Origin: Ottelia alismoides
Taxonomy: Eukaryota; Streptophyta; Magnoliopsida; Alismatales; Hydrocharitaceae
NCBI GenBank assembly: GCA_037367405.1
Contig: JAZKJV010010530.1
Span: forward strand, 372,001-436,000
Length of the DNA: 64,000 nt
Direction of reading: 5' to 3'
The notes beneath the pieces are model-generated. The model searched no databases and was not told the DNA's origin. It worked only from the letters and a program-made list of their open reading frames with translations. Within the stretch, counting starts at the first letter, position 1, and each line of letters begins with the position of its first letter. The position numbers and the translations under genes were made by a program. This document shows positions 12,021 through 25,849 of this stretch, one piece after another.

Positions 12021-12089
12021 ATCGACTATTAAATAGGTGGATTTTGGGCTCTGTACAAGTATTTAGAAATTACACTAACCTAAGAACTA

Positions 12090-13050
12090 ACTTTAGAAAT
12101 TAAACCCGAAACTAAGATGCTCATTAAAAATTACACTAAAACACTAAATACATCTGCTCGTACCTACAAGGATAGTGAGTAGAAGGCCTGCACTGATGGA
12201 TGCTGCTGGAAAGGTTCGACAAAGGGGTGGTCCTCTGCCCATGATTGGGGTGGCGCTAACAATTGCATCTCTTGAACATGATGTACTCAGTATATAGGAG
12301 CAGCAGATTCATGCACAATATCTATATTTATCTTACATACCTTCTCAGATAAATCCTCCATCTGTTATGACAACTTGGAAAAACTCTATAGCTCATTCAT
12401 TCTCTTGTCAAACCGCTCGACTGATATCAACTTGTCAACAATGATTTCCATACTGGGAATAAAGACCTTAGTGATATCGACTACATCCTTTGTGCCCCTC
12501 TCCTTGGATAGGAGTGAAAGAGAGAACTCAGTGTACGCCCTGCTGGCGGTCTGTGAGCAGCTCATCTTTGCCATCTGCTCGAATACCTTCCATACGACAT
12601 CTACACCATGTGAAGTATATTTTCCCCACAGGCAATACTCATTAAACCTTGCATCTCAAGGTTGAGACTATTATATAAAGAATGGACCAAAATGATATTC
12701 TACATACCATGACATGGACACTTCTATAGGAGGACCTTGAATCTCTCTAATGTATCATAAAATGGCTCATTAGGCAACTGAGAGAAACTTGTGATGTTTG
12801 TCCTCATTTGATTATTTCTACTCAGAGGGTAGAACTTCTTTAAGAACAAGTCCTTAAACTAAGGAATGTATAAGATTCTTCAAGGTCATCCCATTGTACT
12901 TTGTCAAAAATGATAAGAAATACGATTTTAACTCATACTCTATCTATGATTGGACTAGACTTAACCAATTATAAACTCTATACTGCCTAGGGTTGTATTT
13001 TGCATCCATCGGCACATCCGTACCAACATTAAGTTGACATATATTGCTTT
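12090..13050 (-). pseudogene. gypsy gag core relic (Retrotrans_gag type), minus strand
   Basis: On the minus strand, 12860-12720 reads LKKFYPLSRNNQMRTNITSF, then SQLPNEPFYDTLERFKVLL and KCPCHGM. This is the conserved gag core pattern (KFFPPSK...FxQ.xxEsfYE.WERFKELL..CPHHG). It continues through LEMQGLMSIACGEN and MAKMSCSQTASRAYTEFS to a tail near 12.25 kb (APIY.VHHVQE...SWAEDHPF) that matches the gag tail at 195-270. Stops and frame changes break it throughout. It belongs to an element in the opposite orientation to the one at 1-10440; its pol part is missing, apparently replaced by the LTR fragment downstream. Confidence 0.75.
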
Positions 13051-14610
13051 AAATAATGCATTTTGTTGCTCGGATTCTACCAACCTTGCTAGTATCATAT
13101 GTAGTGGATCCTCACATTCATTCTTATCATTATGTTTCTTTTAAGGCATAAATCTTCTGAGGTACATTCATCAGAAAATGGGTTTAGGTTAGCAAAAGAG
13201 GTGGAAATAAAATCGAACTCATCGAGGTGAATGTCTTCCTTGGTGAGAAGGGAAGAGAGAAAGATATTGGTTAGTGTGTGACCATCCCCTATGTGAGTGC
13301 CCTGGACTAAGGGTCATGAGTCTAGGGAGGTTTAGCAAGTGAGATATCATGGATTGCAGAAGACAATCTTTAGGGATTTCAACGAGTGGTCCGCAGTTCA
13401 AACAAATTTCCTCCAACTATTCATTTTCAATTTCAAGAGAATTCCTATGAGCACGATGAATCATGGAGATGTTAGTACTACAGTTGCACTAGAATGTATG
13501 AGACTAAACAGACACAATTCAAACACAATACAAATCCTTTATGTTCAGCAACTTCACACAAGAAGGCCATAAGAGTTCGATGAACTGTCTTTTCAATTTT
13601 AGTTGGTGGTAGAATAATCTTATGAGTACATTACACACATGATGTCGCCTTAGACCCAGTGGTGTTCTTGATAGCTTCAAAACAAAAAGTTGATCTTCTC
13701 GGGCTGTCGGGTTTCAGTATCACATCTTAAGATGACTACCAGGCTTACACAACAAAAACGTATATTCTCGGGTTGAATGAAAGCCCTTGCAACTCTCAAA
13801 TCCACAAAAGTAAAAAATGGAGACTTATGGGGCAAGTCCTGCTATTTGGGCTCTAATCTTAGTGGCTTCATCCTCACCCACTCTGTCTAGGGGTAAGTAC
13901 ATGTGAATAAAGAGGGCTTTCTGAACATATAATACAAGTATTCATTTTATTCCAAGTTAGATTAATCGATTTGGTCAAATCAATCTCGATTTTATTACTT
14001 ATGGTTATCACTAAAGTTAATGTAAACACAACAGAGTAATCTCCAAACAAGCAGTTCCTTTTCTTTCAATCTGAAGTTATAAACTCAATATAAGAAAGTA
14101 AAAAAACAGAAAGCAGGCAAAGAATCAATGATGCATGCAGTCATTAGAAGTACTTATAGTGTTTGACTACACTCTCCACACGGATGCATAAGTGAATTTT
14201 TAAAATTTAATTGATATGATATGCAAGTTGAGAATCCATACCTATAACATAAGTTCTATTAACAGGGAAAAAATCGAATTTAGTTTGAGCTGAGTAAAAT
14301 GTAGTTATGCATGTTTAATTAATGAATCTTAAGATGTTGTGAATCTTAAGATGTGTTAGTGTGGATAAATTACGATTAGCACATTCAAAAAGACCTAGAT
14401 AAAATTCTAATCATGTGCCTAATTCTAAATTATGCCACTCAAGTCGAGCCCCACCATCGTAAAGGATGAAACATGTCTCGACACACTCAACTCAAAGAAT
14501 TAAATCATCTCTTTTTTACAAACACATGCTCTTAAACAAGAGCCACTGTAAATAGGAAATTATATTACAAATAATAATTACAACACAATTACACAACAAT
14601 AGTTAACATC
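13051..14610. other. Unassigned sequence, probably 5' leader/gag start of the minus-strand element
   Basis: It lies upstream (minus-strand sense) of the gag core and would be expected to hold the gag N-terminus and leader. Short open frames at 13219-13416 (minus) and 13339-13572 (plus) show no domain. No tRNA-Asp primer site or LTR edge could be found by eye. Confidence 0.35.
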
Positions 14611-14697
14611 TCCTACTAAAAGTAGTTGATTTCATCTTCTCTCAGCTTGAGCTCCGAGCTCATCGCCTCCGCATTAGCTCGATTGAGTTGGATCAAT
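14609..14697 (-). other. Exon-like patch: possible terminal exon of an unidentified gene or fragment
   Basis: On the minus strand a splice-acceptor-like TTTTGACAG at about 14709-14701 is followed by a short open frame reading PLIQLNRANAEAMSSELKL and then REDEINYF, ending in TAG. The composition is helical and charged, like a coiled-coil tail, and the local GC content is higher than in the AT-rich surroundings. I do not recognise the family and see no neighbouring exon. It could be a captured or orphan exon, or chance. Confidence 0.3.
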
Positions 14698-14709
14698 GGG
14701 CCCTGTCAA

Positions 14710-17700
14710 AATAATTTTAAGATTAGAAATTTCAAAGAGATAATAAACTATATAACAATACGCATAGACAAACCAAACAAATAAACAAACAAGTCGACGA
14801 TGCTATGAAAAGCCAATGCGAAGAACACTTCACCAAAATTTCACTAAAAATCACTTAATTAGATATATATATACACAATTTTTTACACTAACAATCCATG
14901 TCCCCATCAATGATGAAATCTAATTATTCACCAAGTGTCTATCTTAATTGTATTGTATTGTAATATGATCACTTAACAATTTATTAGAACTGAGCGAGAC
15001 TCTCTTTGAAGAGGGCTCGGTTTAATTTAAACGTAACATGTATAGGTTCGAACAAAATGACACGATATATTAGTTCATACGATATGATTTTAAATGCCTA
15101 GATTAAGTTATTTATTAGCGAAATTTCGGTAAAGATTGCATAATAAAATGTATCCATGTTATTTTTATAGAATTTTAATATACAATCCAATATTGATGCT
15201 ACAAAATGCAGTTATGCATCACATCACACAACACACAAATGAACAATACACTAAGACTAAATTCCTCTTAATTATGTTCTAATCAAGACATCCTATTAAA
15301 TAACTCAACACTTTGATAATAGAAATAAGCTCTAATTTTATCGATGATAAAGATGAACCTAGATATTCAACTCCTACATCACTTATTTCACATAAGACTC
15401 TTAGTAATACACCTAAAATAGAGAATAATAAGTCTAAATCTTATCTAAATGAATTAAGCTTCACAAAAAAACTTTCATTGAATAAAATGAACATAGATGC
15501 AACAAATAGCAATATAATCAAGTCATTTTACACAATATAATTCTCTAAATTTTTAAGTAATAAGTGTTGATCATAATAAAGAATCAATTGTGCCACGTTA
15601 AAGAGCATCACAAGAGGTTTCCAATCAGATCAAAATCATATTAATCAGATTCAAGATGAAGAAGATATCAAATTTTCAATACAATGGCTTATACGCAAAT
15701 AAACATGAGTTAAAAACATGTAAAACCTTACAAAACAATCCAAACAAGGCTTAAATACAATAAAAAGAAACTGATAGGATTACCCCGATATTTCCTCAAA
15801 GCCATGGGGATATTTATGAGAATAATGAAAGCCAACAAGATAATGATGTAAATAGCCTAGATGAATCACATGTGGGGCACATGAGATTTAGGTTCGAGCA
15901 GGTGGCTTATGGCATTAGCCATATGGAGATTGATGGCTCTTCAGCTTAGTTGTGGATGGACACGATGTGGTAGGGTAGGATCAAACATCTTCGGATGCTT
16001 CTGGACAGTAGGATCAACGTCGATTGGGTGAGGTCTAATGGTGACTCTTGTGTAGAAGGGAAGTATCCTCCTCCATAGTAGGCGGCAGATAGGTTACACT
16101 CTAGCGAAGGGCAGTGATGATAAGGATCGACTTGGGGTTCCTAAGAAGGTTGGAACACTAATTGTTTTGGCGATTAATCCTCAATCAATTAACAACGAAT
16201 CTATAGTATGATAAATAAATCAATAAATACGAAGTGTGAGTCAAAGTTTATTATTACTCTACTATAGATGTGTATAGGTGTAAGTATGATAGAGTAACGA
16301 GCATAGGGAGTAAGTGGTAGATTGTTATAATTATTAATTAACTATTCCTAATAACTATTTATTTTATATATTATTTATTATTGTTTGTTTTTTCTTATTT
16401 TATGTGGACTTTAATGATATTAATTTTTATGGAATTTTATCCTCTATTTTTTTATATTTTGAAATTTTATATTTTTATTTTTTTAGATTCTGCAAAATTT
16501 TAGTTTCTTTTTAATTTTTAAAATGAGATATATTTATATTTAGATATAATAATGATATTATATATTAAAAGTAATATATAGTATATATAACATGGGATTT
16601 GGAAAATTGCACCAAGGTGGAACTTTACACGCACCGGTGCCATAAAAAAGTATATTTTTTAATTTTTTAAATGAAATAATGTGGGATTTAGATCACTAAA
16701 TATCACTAAGATATCATGCTAAATTCAATTTAACTCGAGCATTGTAACCCATCCATCAAGACTGTGAAATTTTAACGGTCTCAAAATTAATGAAATCTAG
16801 CCCTTCTAGATGGACATGTTAGGGGTGTCTTCTTTATATGAAATTTAAAACACATATTCCACTAATAATTTCAAGTAAATCTACCAACGTTTCATTTAAA
16901 AAAGGAACATTTATGGCTCCAACGCATGAATAGTAACATACACCTTAAAGCAATCTGCGCAATCTCATATAGTATACATAGGGTATTTATATTTTAAAAT
17001 ATATCAAAATACACTCAAAATACAAGAAATAAAATATTTTTGTTTTTTTACATTTTCTCTATTTTTGGTAATTTTTATAGATTTTTTGATAATATGTAGA
17101 TAATTTAAAATAATAAATATAGTAAAATAGTAAAAAATAGATATTCGAGATTGCTTTAGGTCTAATAAATATAAATAAGCCCAAAATTCACCAAAAACTA
17201 TTTCTTAATGTATAATACATATAATAAAAAAATTCACGAACAATACTAATATTTTTGGAATTTTCTTTAATTTTTGTTAAATTTTATAAAGTTTTAGGGT
17301 TTTATGATTTTTAGGTTTCATATTTTATTTTTTTAGTGTTTTTGGATATGTGGTAATAGATATTATATAGAAAAGGAATATTTAGATGAGTTTTTCTAAT
17401 TTTATGGGTTTTAATATTTAAACAATAGGAAAGTGCTTCTTTTATATTTTAATAAATAGGAAAATTAATTAAAATGTCATACAAAAAAGAGATGTGATCA
17501 AGCAATATTACATGCACTTATATTAATTTTCCTACAATTTTTCAAGCAATAAAACTAATTATAATGCATAAATTAAAGGACAATAAAAGGTTACAAGAAA
17601 AAAGACCTATTTGCAATTTTCATAAACATATATTTCATTTAATAACATGTCCCAAAATTATAAGGGCATATGAGAAATTTAGACAATGCCCCATGTGATC

Positions 17701-20700
17701 CTACATATGAGGTGAAAGGACCTAAAATAAACAAAAAGTGTGAGGCCCTACTTGCAATTTTTACACAAAATATTACATTGATTTAAATATTTGTAGACCT
17801 TCTTAGAAATACAAAATATAGAAGGCGATAAGTGTAATACATATCAGGGAAGCATGTGGATGAAGCGTAGGGCACGATCAGAGAGTCGGTGATGCGCCAC
17901 ATGGGTTCACTTGAATCTGGACGACCAGGGAAGTGCATCGCTTTGTTTGAATTTGACAGCCCAGATTTGGTTTGGCGTGAAGCTTGCATCTAACAGCTTT
18001 GAGGGCAGGTGGAAGGAAAGAGGAAGAACTTCTTCTCCATCGAGCTTTGATCCTTGATTTCTCCTTTCTCTGATGGTTTTCGGCTGAGTTGACCAACCTT
18101 GCAGCTTCTTGACATCCGTTCGCACCAGTAGGAGCTCCAGTTAAGTCCAAGACTCCACGGAGGAGGTCTGACGATGCCCTCTTCTCTAAGCACATGGTGA
18201 ATGAGTCATTTATCCAATCTAACTCCCAGGTGCTTCCTCTGTAGATATTTCCTGTACAAGAGGATTGGTGGCTCAAAGATAAGCATCATCAAGTGAAGAT
18301 GAAACTAAGATGCAGACGGGGAATGTGAATAAGGATCTTCAATGATGTATGTGGTGGAGCAGATATTGGAATCTTGATTTGTGTAGAATCGAGGAGACTC
18401 GATGGCTCGAAGAGGAAGAAAAGATGAAGATGGATGTGCTGAGATGAGTAGAGTGGATAGAAACATATGAATCCTGAATAAGACAATGGTGGTCAAAGCT
18501 TAGCTCCAATCAACTCGATTGAGCTAATTAAGGCCAATGATAAGGAAATGCATCAAATAAAAATATGAAACTAAATGTAGGAAGTAAAATCTACACTAAA
18601 AGTGATTAAAATAGCTCATACCTTCTAGAGAGGCCAAGTAGTAGAGGTTGTCAGAGGTGCCTCCAACGAGGGATGGATCACACTCTCTACAGCTTATTTG
18701 TGCCATAAATGGCGAGGTAATCTCCCTGTGATGATGATGACCTCTAGCCCTAGTATTTCTTGGGGTTACAACACAAAGAGGGGATCAAAAATCGAAGGGA
18801 AGAATGGATGTTGTTATTTATGTGTAAGTCATGAGGGTCTAAAGATCACATGTTTCTAATCGAATCGACAATAGTTTAATGATCCTAAAGGTGTAGTGAT
18901 GTGGGTGGTTGTATTAGGAATAGTTTTTATGAAGAAATTAAGATCCATCGAGCATCAGATCGTCCTCAAAAGTTTGGGGAAGATGGCCTCCTCGTGACTA
19001 TAACAGGAGTCAGAGGCCCAGACGTAGTTAACTGAGGGTCGACAAATGGTCACCTCACATTGGTCCACGTAGGATCACAAAGTGACAATGGAAGATAAAA
19101 GGTTTATTAATTCTATAATAAATAATAAATGATTTTATTAAATAAAACTTAAAACATAAAAAATTCTTTTATTTTTGTAAACTATTTTATGGGCATTTTT
19201 ATTTATTTTTACAACATCATTTATTAGGTGCTAATTTTTACAATTATAAATATATGTATATTTACCTATATTTGGGGTAATTTATATTTATTTTGTATTT
19301 TAAATTTTTAATATCATATGTACATATTTTATATATTTATAATATAATTAAATAGATATTTGCATAACTCTATTTTATTTGCATGTTTTTATTTACAAAC
19401 CTAAAATAAATATATGTATATACATTATAGAATAATATAGGTATATATTCTATAATATTATATATTTTATTGTATTTTTAATGCTTTTATTTTATATTTA
19501 TGATTTTAATATATTTCAAATAATATGCAGTTATTTAAAAAATATAAGATGAGTAAAAATATAAAGAATAAAATATGTGAATAAAATATACATATACATA
19601 GTACAATGGGACCCTATAAAAATCGCCTTTTGTATCATAACTCAATTTTCAATGAAAGTATCTTCATTAAATAGATAATTTGATTTTAAATACAATGGAG
19701 GTGAGTTTGGTTAATTTTGAGTTTGTATGGAGAAGATGTTGATATGTAAATTACAGTTTGCGGTTTTTTCATATGCGTGTCCCAGTTTTACAATGCATTA
19801 TTTTTATGTGCAATTATTTTTATAATTTTATATGTGATTTTATGTACAAGCTTCATGTATATTATTTTATATCTCTCTTTGATATCTTAACTTTTTTGCT
19901 ATAGGTTTTATCATTTTTTGTGGATTAGGCACATGTCCAAATAGGGTATATCCAACATAATTTTTGTATTCGTGTTATTCTTTTCTCCTTTGTCCAATGT
20001 TAACACGACTCAAGCAAAAGCCTACTAAATTTAGGTACTTTTCCATCCTATTATTAGATACCACCTACTCTATTTCTCTTCCCAACCATCCAATTCAAAA
20101 AACCATGTAACCAATTTGAAAACCACGTCCTATTGTCCTACATAAACTTAATTTGCATATTCATTTCAAGCATATAAACTTTGGCTCACCATTATTTTAT
20201 GGATTCGATTGATAGAGAACCAAAATCCATGTTATACATTATCGAATTATTTGATCTCACTAGAAGCTCTTTCAAGCTATGGCTTATGGAAATGACAGAT
20301 CAAAAGCGTTACATTCAAATCTCTCAGACAACCCTAAAGCAAGCATCATGTAGCTCAAATTTTAGAACTAGTTCACAGCGGCTTGAGTGCACTTTTATCT
20401 TGATCAAGCCTAGATCATATGTTGTGGAATAAACCATATATTTCAATCATTTATGTGAAAGTCAAATAAACAATGGAACTTCATCTCCATTAAGACTCGT
20501 TGTGATGACCACTAGGTCACCATTCATCGCACAACCATCTGAGAGAACCAAATGTAATAGATGAAATCACCACAAATCCATCTCAAGTTTCATATTTGAA
20601 ATCATGGTTTAAAAGAAAACTTGCAATTTTTAAAGTAATGGAAGCTAGATTCCTCTAGTCGCCTGGGTGCTTGAACTAAAATGGAGGTTGGTTGGCGACC

Positions 20701-22255
20701 AAAAGCTTTTATAATCACACCTCCTTATCTTGAGAAAATTCTTACTCACATTCTATCCTGATAATTGATTTGAATTCTTTATTGTAATTTTGTTAAACTT
20801 TTTTATGGACAACTTCTAATAATTTTTAAGTTGTATTTGATAAAAGAATCATTCATAACATGTTCTCTTGTCTTTGAAAAATCATTGAATGAGTAATGTT
20901 ATGCCTAGTAATAAATTAATCTTATATTATTTTCATATCAACTGCCTTAATAGCATATTGGATCCAATATTAGGGATAATGGTCCCTCAATATAGTATAA
21001 AAATATCTTGAAAATTGAACGTCATCGATAATCAATGTGAACCCTTTTAGATTAATCTCCTGAATATTTGGAACATGATTAGGTTAGCTGAATTGATATA
21101 TAAAATGTTATCGAACTTCATTTTAAGCATAGTCACTAAAATACATCATGTTCATTTTCTCAAAATGGAAGAGCAATGTACCCCACTCCTACCACTCTTA
21201 TTTGTGTAGTATTATATTTTTATAGTAGATGATAAGAATGTGTTGTCGAAAACCACTCAAAAATATCTTAAATTATGTCTAAGAGTTCAATTGCTTATTT
21301 AACTTGGGCAAGTTCTAAGGTCTCAAGATGTGAAATTGTGGGTTGTTCTATATCATATATTTTAGTGGTTAGGTTTTCTAAAATTAGTTTTTATTTTGTA
21401 TTTTATATAGTTTTTATTTTTATGAAAAGAAAATGAATTAATGAATTATATGCAATGAATGTGAAAAATGTTTTTTGATTTGTAGGATGAAAATGCAATG
21501 AATTATAAAATGGAAGATATTGTATGACATATTTTTTGAAATAAATCAACTAGAATTTTAAAAAATTTGTAAATAAAAAACGAGTGAGATAAAAATGCAA
21601 TTTTGAGAAACCTTGAATTTATGTGTAATAATTTAAGTCAACCAAATCACTTCACAAAAATCCTCAAAAATTCTAGATGATAGACTATGTAATAGTGCAC
21701 ACAAAATATTTTTTCTTCTCAAATTATGACAAAGCATTCCAATGAAAAATCCAAGTATGCAATTCATAAATTAATTAATCCCAAGCAAGCATTTCAATTC
21801 AATGGAATCAATGCCTAAAGTTTCCTTATTCAATTTCCTTTCTAGTAAGTATTTTGTGAATTTTTTTAAGATATAAATAATTTAATATTGAATAAATATA
21901 TTTAGAATATGTATTTCACTAAATAAGTTACATATAATTCAATAAGTGTCTAATAAATCCCTATAATATGTCCATAGATAGAAATTTAAATTGTCTACAA
22001 AAAGAAATCGAAATCCTAACTTTTCTAATTGTAGAATGCGAGGTATAAATCAATAGTTCCATGGCCATATATGTGATAAAGAGGACTAAATTGAAAAATC
22101 AGAACTTAGCTTCGCGGATGTGATTTTGCAATTAATAGAAAGGGGCAGAGCGTCCTTGAAACTTACCACAACGACAAGGTTTTAAATGGGATTCTAAGAA
22201 TTACAGGGATATCTTTGTAAATTCCCAAGACATGTGTATAAAGCATGTGACATGG
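14710..22255. other. AT-rich sequence without assignable genes
   Basis: Mostly very AT-rich DNA with scattered low-complexity runs. Slightly GC-richer patches occur at 15840-16160 and 17780-19080. Overlapping minus-strand open frames at 17783-18276 and a plus-strand frame at 20181-20432 carry no motif I recognise. A 22-base stretch around 14676 occurs in near-identical inverted form around 18510 (TTAGCTC.AT.GAGTTG). It is probably old transposon sequence decayed beyond recognition by eye. Confidence 0.4.
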
Positions 22256-22260
22256 GTACT

Positions 22261-25200
22261 TGATGAATGTGTGATTCATCACTCTAAAAGTTTAAAATAG
22301 AGCTTCTTTCCCGAGTAATTAGCTACATCTCTCCATTTATTCTGCATTTTTACCATTCATGAACTTAGATATAATATCTGCATTTTAGCATGCATATTTA
22401 CATTAAATAAAAAGCCAAATTCCCTTGTAAATACCAAATGTATATTACCATATTTTCCCCTATTTTTATTATTTTTACTAACTCAAAACTGAATAAAATC
22501 AACTTTATAGTGTACATATTACTAAAACTAATAAATGAAAAATATCAAAAAATACTAACTTTTAACCTAATAAAACTCAAACGCTAATTCAAGACTAAAA
22601 AACTTAAAACATGAATATATCTCTTATGCAGTCTCCTATGGACCATAAATACTTCTATATTAATGTATGTTCAATTACATTTAAAACAAGACCAAATTCA
22701 AAGGAATCGAAGTTCATATCTGAAACTTGGATTTTGGGCACCTATTATATATACTTTACATATTTACTAATTTGACCCTATTATTTTATGTATAAAAATA
22801 ATCCTTTTTTATTTATTTCTATTGAATTTATTTTCTTTTATTATTATTTTAATGAACACGCAAAAATACAAAAAAAATTGAGCCAAATTTTTTAAAAAAA
22901 TATATCAACTTATGTCTCTAAATACAGTTTTTATATAAGATTCCTTTATTTTATTTCATTATTTTCTTATTTACTAAAAATCCAAAAAAATAATCAATGT
23001 TTAAATATTTATTTTATACTTTATTGGATTTTATTTTGATTTTTATCTTATTTAAAAATGTCAAAAAATTTCATAAAACAAAAAATATGGTATTTTATAA
23101 TTGTAGAGTACCACCAAAAATACTTATTATACATATGACTTTTTTGGGTTTGTGTCCTTAAAGAAATTTGTAGATCTTGTCAAGACGAACAACTTTCATA
23201 TTTAGCACTTTTTCATTCAACTTCTTTTGTTATTTCTTTTTTATTTTTACTTGAATTTAATTTTTGAATTTTCTTTGAGAGACATGTGGCAACTCCTAGA
23301 ACTATCACACGTCACCCCATTTTAAATTTTGTTTATTTTATTTTATTTATTTTTATTTACTTTATTTTTCGTTATATATTTTCTTTCATTTATTTTTTAT
23401 TTATTTTTAGTTACTCATTTATTTATTTATTTATTTATTATTTTAGTATTACTATTATTTATTTATTTCTATTTTACTTTATTTGTATATTAAATTTTTT
23501 AATTAATTAAGTATCTATTAATATTATTAAATTTTTTAAATTTTATTTTTAAATTTTTATCTCATGGCCATGTGGTAGCCCTAAGATTGGCCATGTGGCT
23601 CCCCTCTCGTTCTCTCCAAAACTACTCTGCATCCCCTCCCCACCTATGAGTTGCGGCGGTACCACTGCCTTTATTACAAGGCTACAATTGTAACATGCCC
23701 CTTTCCCTCTGCCTCTCTCGCTCACCCATTCCTTTCGCAACCACCTCCACCTGTGGCGATATGAAACCACCGTGTGTGCAATTGTTGCGCTCTCCCTACA
23801 TATCTCCACGATCTCCCAACAGACCCGGTCACACATTGCCATTCCATTCTTCACCACCCGCTGCAAAACAATACTCGGCCATCTCTCCTTCACTACCCAT
23901 AAAAGGGGTCTTTGTCGACCACAAGCATGATCATCCACCCAACGAGAATAGGGAGGTCCAAACCCTTGATCCCTTAGGTGATAGCTGAAGGTTATCCTAG
24001 GTTGAACGATGACAGCCTCCTCCATCCATGGTGAGATCTGAGGTGGTGCCCATGCCTCACTGCAGCTCCTATCCGAGAAGCTGTTAAGCCTCTCCAGTTT
24101 TTCACCGATGAGGATTGTGGCAACGACAAGAAACGAGCTCCTTCGAGCTCTCTAGACTCCTCGATGAACCCTCTTTTCTTCTTCCTCGATCCTTTCTCTT
24201 CAGTGTTCTTCTTTTCTCTTCTTCTTATGCTTGATCAAGTCCACCGCTCGCTACCTCAATCTCCCTTCATCGGCAAATCGATCGCCTTAAGCCACCTACA
24301 TACCATCGCACTAGCCCACCATACACCTTTTGCCCTACGATGACTTTGTGTCCCCAGTTGAGGGTCTGATCAAGCTTCAACGCACCTTCATCGACATGCC
24401 TCCAGAAGCCATCAATGTGGAGAACCTCTCTCACCATAGAATCCACTATCACCTTTGAGTGTCTAACACCCAAGTGGTGTTGCACCACCGCAACCGCAGC
24501 AGCCCACAGCCTCCACTCTGCCACTCACAGACGCACCACTAGCTCTGCCCGCCAACGCGCTCCACCGATGGTCACCTATGCTGCCTCGAGCGCCCCTCGC
24601 TCGACCCCACCTCCCGGTCAGCATGCCTAACCATTCCAATCCCCCCTACACGTGCACGACACGTGGGGTGTGGGGGATATTTGTAGAGCGCCCATTAGAC
24701 ATTTAGCCATTCGCACTGAAGTCCCCACTCTCATTTTCATGTGCGGTGTGCATGGGGAGGGGGACATTTGCATGTTGAATCCCCCAGAGTTTCAGAAATC
24801 TCAAGACAGTCCTATAGAACAACTGCATGTGCACAACACATGCATGCAAGAGAAAATTACATAACAACCCTATGAGGTTTTGGTGGTTTCAATTAAGTCC
24901 TTGTCAGTATTTTTATTTGTTTACTTTTTTTATGTTTTTTATTTAGGCCATATCTGTGGATATTAATTTGAACACTCATTCTTATTCAACTTTTTATTCA
25001 GGAAATAACACTGGGTACAACAATTTATTCTCTATCATGTAGAAATTTGATTGGATTTTTCTAGAATGTGGTTGATTTAAATTAATTATTTAAGTGGAAA
25101 CTGCATATTTTGTCCACTACGTGATTTTTACTCCATATTAAATTGATCATTGCCCCGAAATTTCCCAAAAATTCATATTAGGTAGTTTAAGTGTATTTTA

Positions 25201-25827
25201 CATTGTGTCAACAAACGCTTCATTTGCACGCATGTTGAGCCACAATAAATTAAATAGTGATTTGAGTAATTAATTTTTAATAAGTCGTAGATTAGTTGTT
25301 TTTTAGGATCTATTAATTTTCCTAGATATCTCTCAGATAGACTTATCTAAGATAATTTTACTTCCGAGAAATAAAATTGGTTGTCTTTTATTAAACTAAT
25401 TTGCAAAAAATAACCCCTCATGCATCATTAATTCATAATAAATTCATTTTGCATCCAAATATTCCAAAAAATATAGTGCATTCACTTCATCATACTTAAT
25501 ATTATGGCTTGGTTTTAGGATTTTTGAACTCCATTCAACTAAAACTTATGTTTTAGTCCCTAAACTTGGACGAAATTACACTTCATTTATTAATTGCATA
25601 AAAAATTTAAAAAATGTATCTCTGAAAACCTAGGTTCTAGACTGACTATTAATTGACTTACGAAGACAGTGACCTCCCTGAGTTGACCTTGGGCTTACCC
25701 ATGTAAAATATTAATTTTACCGCTTGCTTTAAATGAAAAAATAGTTTAAGCAATTTTTTATTAATCTGGTTTTTCAGCCTACAATGAACATTAAACATTA
25801 ATTTCACTAATTAATGTAGGGTGATTA
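22261..25827 (+). mobile_element. Athila-group LTR (solo or 5' LTR)
   Basis: It starts TGATGAAT-GTGT-GATTCATCA at 22261, and the next bases (ACTCTAAAAG, then a TCTGCATTTTnnCCATT stretch) align with the LTR start at 41035. A GC-rich island covers 23560-24660. The end region carries CTGAGTTGACCTTGGGCTTACCCATGT near 25680, matching the LTR 3' ends at 44.15 and 47.26 kb. Sequence just after (TGGGTTTGTTGGTACTTGAG from 25828) could be a badly decayed tRNA-Asp primer site, making this a 5' LTR. Alternatively GTACT at 22256-22260 and 25839-25843 could be a 5-bp target duplication of a solo LTR. No internal domain follows. Confidence 0.75.
23395..23450. repeat. (ATTT)n-like simple repeat
   Basis: A run of TTTA/ATTT units inside the LTR, the reason for a spurious Phe/Ile/Tyr-rich open frame at 23286-23510. 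Confidence 0.85.
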
Positions 25828-25849
25828 TGGGTTTGTTGGTACTTGAGAT

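Noticed and set aside
17783..18496. Cluster of overlapping minus-strand frames
   Set aside because: Three frames overlap with equal length and none shows a family signature.
23286..23510. 74-codon Phe/Ile/Tyr-rich frame that looks membrane-like
   Set aside because: Product of an ATTT-type simple repeat within an LTR.
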